Both the position numbers and the translations under genes were made by a program. The notes under the pieces were generated by a model that saw nothing but the letters and a program-made list of their open reading frames with translations, was not told where the DNA came from and made no database searches. A stretch of DNA of 49,790 nucleotides from a virus: positions 1 through 49,790 of IMG/VR virus record IMGVR_UViG_3300033153_010975; one strand, given 5' to 3'. The first letter of the stretch is position 1. Each line of letters starts with the position of its first letter. Positions 48,649 to 49,790 of this stretch are shown piece after piece.

Positions 48649-49466
48649 TGAGAACTCTTGCTTGTATATGCCTTTTGATGCTGCTGCCGGTTATGGCTGT
48701 GGGGCAAACTAAGGTTGACTCGGTTTTGATTACGGATGCAAGCTACTGTAAAAACTTGCAAGTTGATGATGAAGCTTCATATTCAGATGCAAGAGATAAA
48801 ACAGCCGCTGAAACTGTCGAGACAGCACTTTTTAAGGCTCTTTGGTACAAGGAGGGTGGGGATCATTACTATAATGCAAGAGGTGCACTTAGGTTTGATT
48901 TATCCGATTTAGATACTACTGGCTATACTATAGATTCTGTTATTTTTAAAGGCTGGCAAGAAAGCGTTAGTGGTGCTTTTAATTATACAATAGTGGCAGG
49001 GACGACGATCAACGATACGATTAATGTAAATACTTATAACGATTTATTTGGTTGGGCGGCTTCGGGAGCATATTCTCCGGTGCAACTTACAAATTATTCT
49101 AATCAATTAACCTCCAATAATTATAGTACTTTAAAATTTACTTCAGCAGGTGTAGATACATTAGAGGCGCATATTGGAGCCGGAAAGCCTCGTGTGGCTT
49201 TAATTCTTATCACTAAAGGGGATATAGAAAATATTGCTCCTACGACTGGAAATCACGCATGGTTTTCAGGGGCTGAAGATACCGGCCATGAACCAAGATT
49301 GCTATTTTATATGAGCTCTACAGAGCCCCCCGCACCGGCAGCAGCAGGCGATCAAATCGTCGGCTCACGCGGAGCCGTTCTCCGGGAAGCTGCAGGCTTT
49401 AAAACAGATGCGTCTACGCGAAATAAGAAGTATATTAGCAAAGCACGGAAGAGAAAAAAGCAATGA
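48648..49466 (+). CDS. Secreted-type beta-sandwich protein, DNRLRE/CBM96-like
   Basis: 272 residues starting at the TGATG overlap with the fibre gene. The first 19 or so residues are a Sec signal peptide (MRTLACICLLMLLPVMAVGQ). The body has GALRFDLSDLDTTG near residue 85 and closing strands RVALILIT and EPRLLFYMSS, the order seen in DNRLRE/CBM96-type beta-sandwich domains. The end is Arg/Lys-rich (RKRKKQ). It is likely paired with the upstream fibre on the cell surface or virion. Confidence 0.65.
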   Translation: MRTLACICLLMLLPVMAVGQTKVDSVLITDASYCKNLQVDDEASYSDARDKTAAETVETALFKALWYKEGGDHYYNARGALRFDLSDLDTTGYTIDSVIFKGWQESVSGAFNYTIVAGTTINDTINVNTYNDLFGWAASGAYSPVQLTNYSNQLTSNNYSTLKFTSAGVDTLEAHIGAGKPRVALILITKGDIENIAPTTGNHAWFSGAEDTGHEPRLLFYMSSTEPPAPAAAGDQIVGSRGAVLREAAGFKTDASTRNKKYISKARKRKKQ

Positions 49467-49600
49467 TTAAGGCTATATTTAAAATATTCAGATGTTTAAT
49501 GCTATGTATTCTATTCAGTGTTGGAGCAGTGTTAACATTATTGATTTCACAATTTCTGATACCTTTATATGCTTGGAGGAATGATGAAATGGCTGTTTGA
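49463..49600 (+). CDS. Small hydrophobic membrane protein
   Basis: 45 residues from ATG 49463, which overlaps the previous stop (ATGA). One hydrophobic stretch (about residues 10-36) dominates; the C-terminus is short and polar. It overlaps the next gene by 17 bases and provides its GGAGG ribosome site. It begins the membrane-protein run that continues across the contig join. Confidence 0.6.
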   Translation: MIKAIFKIFRCLMLCILFSVGAVLTLLISQFLIPLYAWRNDEMAV

Positions 49601-49790
49601 AAATCTCAAATCCGGGTTCTTCAGACCTTCGACAATTATCTTTATCTTATTCGTCGGACTCTTTTACTGGCAGATTGACTTTTTCAACGCTCTGCCGGAC
49701 TTTTTAGGAATAACCATACTTTTTATCGGGTTATGTGCCTATCGTGCCGGAGAAGGCGCGACAGAGGGCTATACGTGGAAAGCTGATGCA
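49584..49790 (+). CDS. Four-helix membrane protein, 5' part (ends at 363)
   Basis: The ATG at 49584 follows GGAGG by four bases; an ATG at 49581 is an alternative. The frame stays open to the contig end and continues in the same frame from position 1 to the TAA at 361-363, giving 151 residues. This part encodes two hydrophobic segments (FILFVGLFYW and FLGITILFIGLCAY). Function unknown. Bases 49677-49790 are the repeat shared with 1-114. Confidence 0.8.
   Translation, partial: MKWLFENLKSGFFRPSTIIFILFVGLFYWQIDFFNALPDFLGITILFIGLCAYRAGEGATEGYTWKADA
49677..49790. repeat. Right copy of 114-bp terminal direct repeat
   Basis: Identical to bases 1-114, with the same reading frame through both copies. 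Trimming one copy and joining the ends gives a circle of about 49,676 bp in which all neighbouring genes are intact. Confidence 0.95.

Noticed and set aside
1-49790. tRNA genes, CRISPR arrays, insertion sequences, integrase or lysogeny repressor
   Set aside because: Reading both strands showed none. Small RNAs cannot be excluded without a folding search.

Overview
The window is a complete, or very nearly complete, genome of a tailed double-stranded DNA bacteriophage (Caudoviricetes), most likely with a short, podovirus-like tail. The first and last 114 bases are identical, so the unique sequence is about 49,676 bp. A membrane-protein gene reads without interruption across the join (49584 to the end, then 1 to 363), so the contig is best read as a circular map cut inside a gene. 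The evidence for a short-tailed virion is a large portal, an adaptor, a long beta-rich nozzle-like protein, three consecutive coiled-coil or very large ejection-type proteins, and no recognisable tape-measure or tail-tube genes. Genes carry clear Shine-Dalgarno sequences and sigma70-type promoters. The host is a bacterium that cannot be named from the sequence.

The genome splits into two divergent halves that meet at 43731-44160. Leftward (minus strand, 43730 down to 23990) lies the early half: dozens of small genes plus nucleic-acid metabolism. Rightward (plus strand, 44161 to 49790 and on from 1 to 23963) lies the late half. The halves converge at 23964-23989 with a 26-bp gap. The control region carries a minus-strand promoter with an exact TTGACA, a 17-bp spacer and TATATT. 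It also carries a plus-strand TTGACA promoter and a perfect 12-bp palindrome.

Late half, in transcription order: terminase small-subunit candidate (44161), GH24-type lysozyme (44741), a 1153-residue fibre with a signal peptide and LamG-like lectin domain, and a second secreted beta protein. Next comes a run of small membrane proteins, a lipoprotein and spanin-like proteins across the contig join (lysis and membrane block). Then follow a BppU-like protein, a repetitive 880-residue fibre, a DUF1617-like protein, terminase large subunit, portal, acidic scaffold, a decoration-like protein and the major capsid protein. The half ends with a protein carrying a signal peptide, the adaptor, the nozzle, a GNAT-like protein and three ejection-type proteins. 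The last is 1639 residues long, with an HExxH zincin motif and an LPD38-like region.

Early half: a replication cluster with a uracil-DNA-glycosylase/family A DNA polymerase fusion (histidine at the E. coli Pol I 762 position), a DUF3987-like helicase ATPase and an HExxH protein; a Dam-type adenine methyltransferase and a second class I methyltransferase joined by a duplicated gene junction; a recombination set with a DUF669-like ssDNA-binding protein, a Sak4-like ATPase and a Cas4/RecB-like nuclease; a pentapeptide-repeat protein; and many small unassigned proteins, several with CxxC motifs. An AT-rich 479-bp gap (40508-40986) with a long imperfect inverted repeat is the best origin candidate. 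No tRNA genes, CRISPR arrays, insertion sequences, integrase or lysogeny repressor were recognised, so a virulent lifestyle is likely though not proven.
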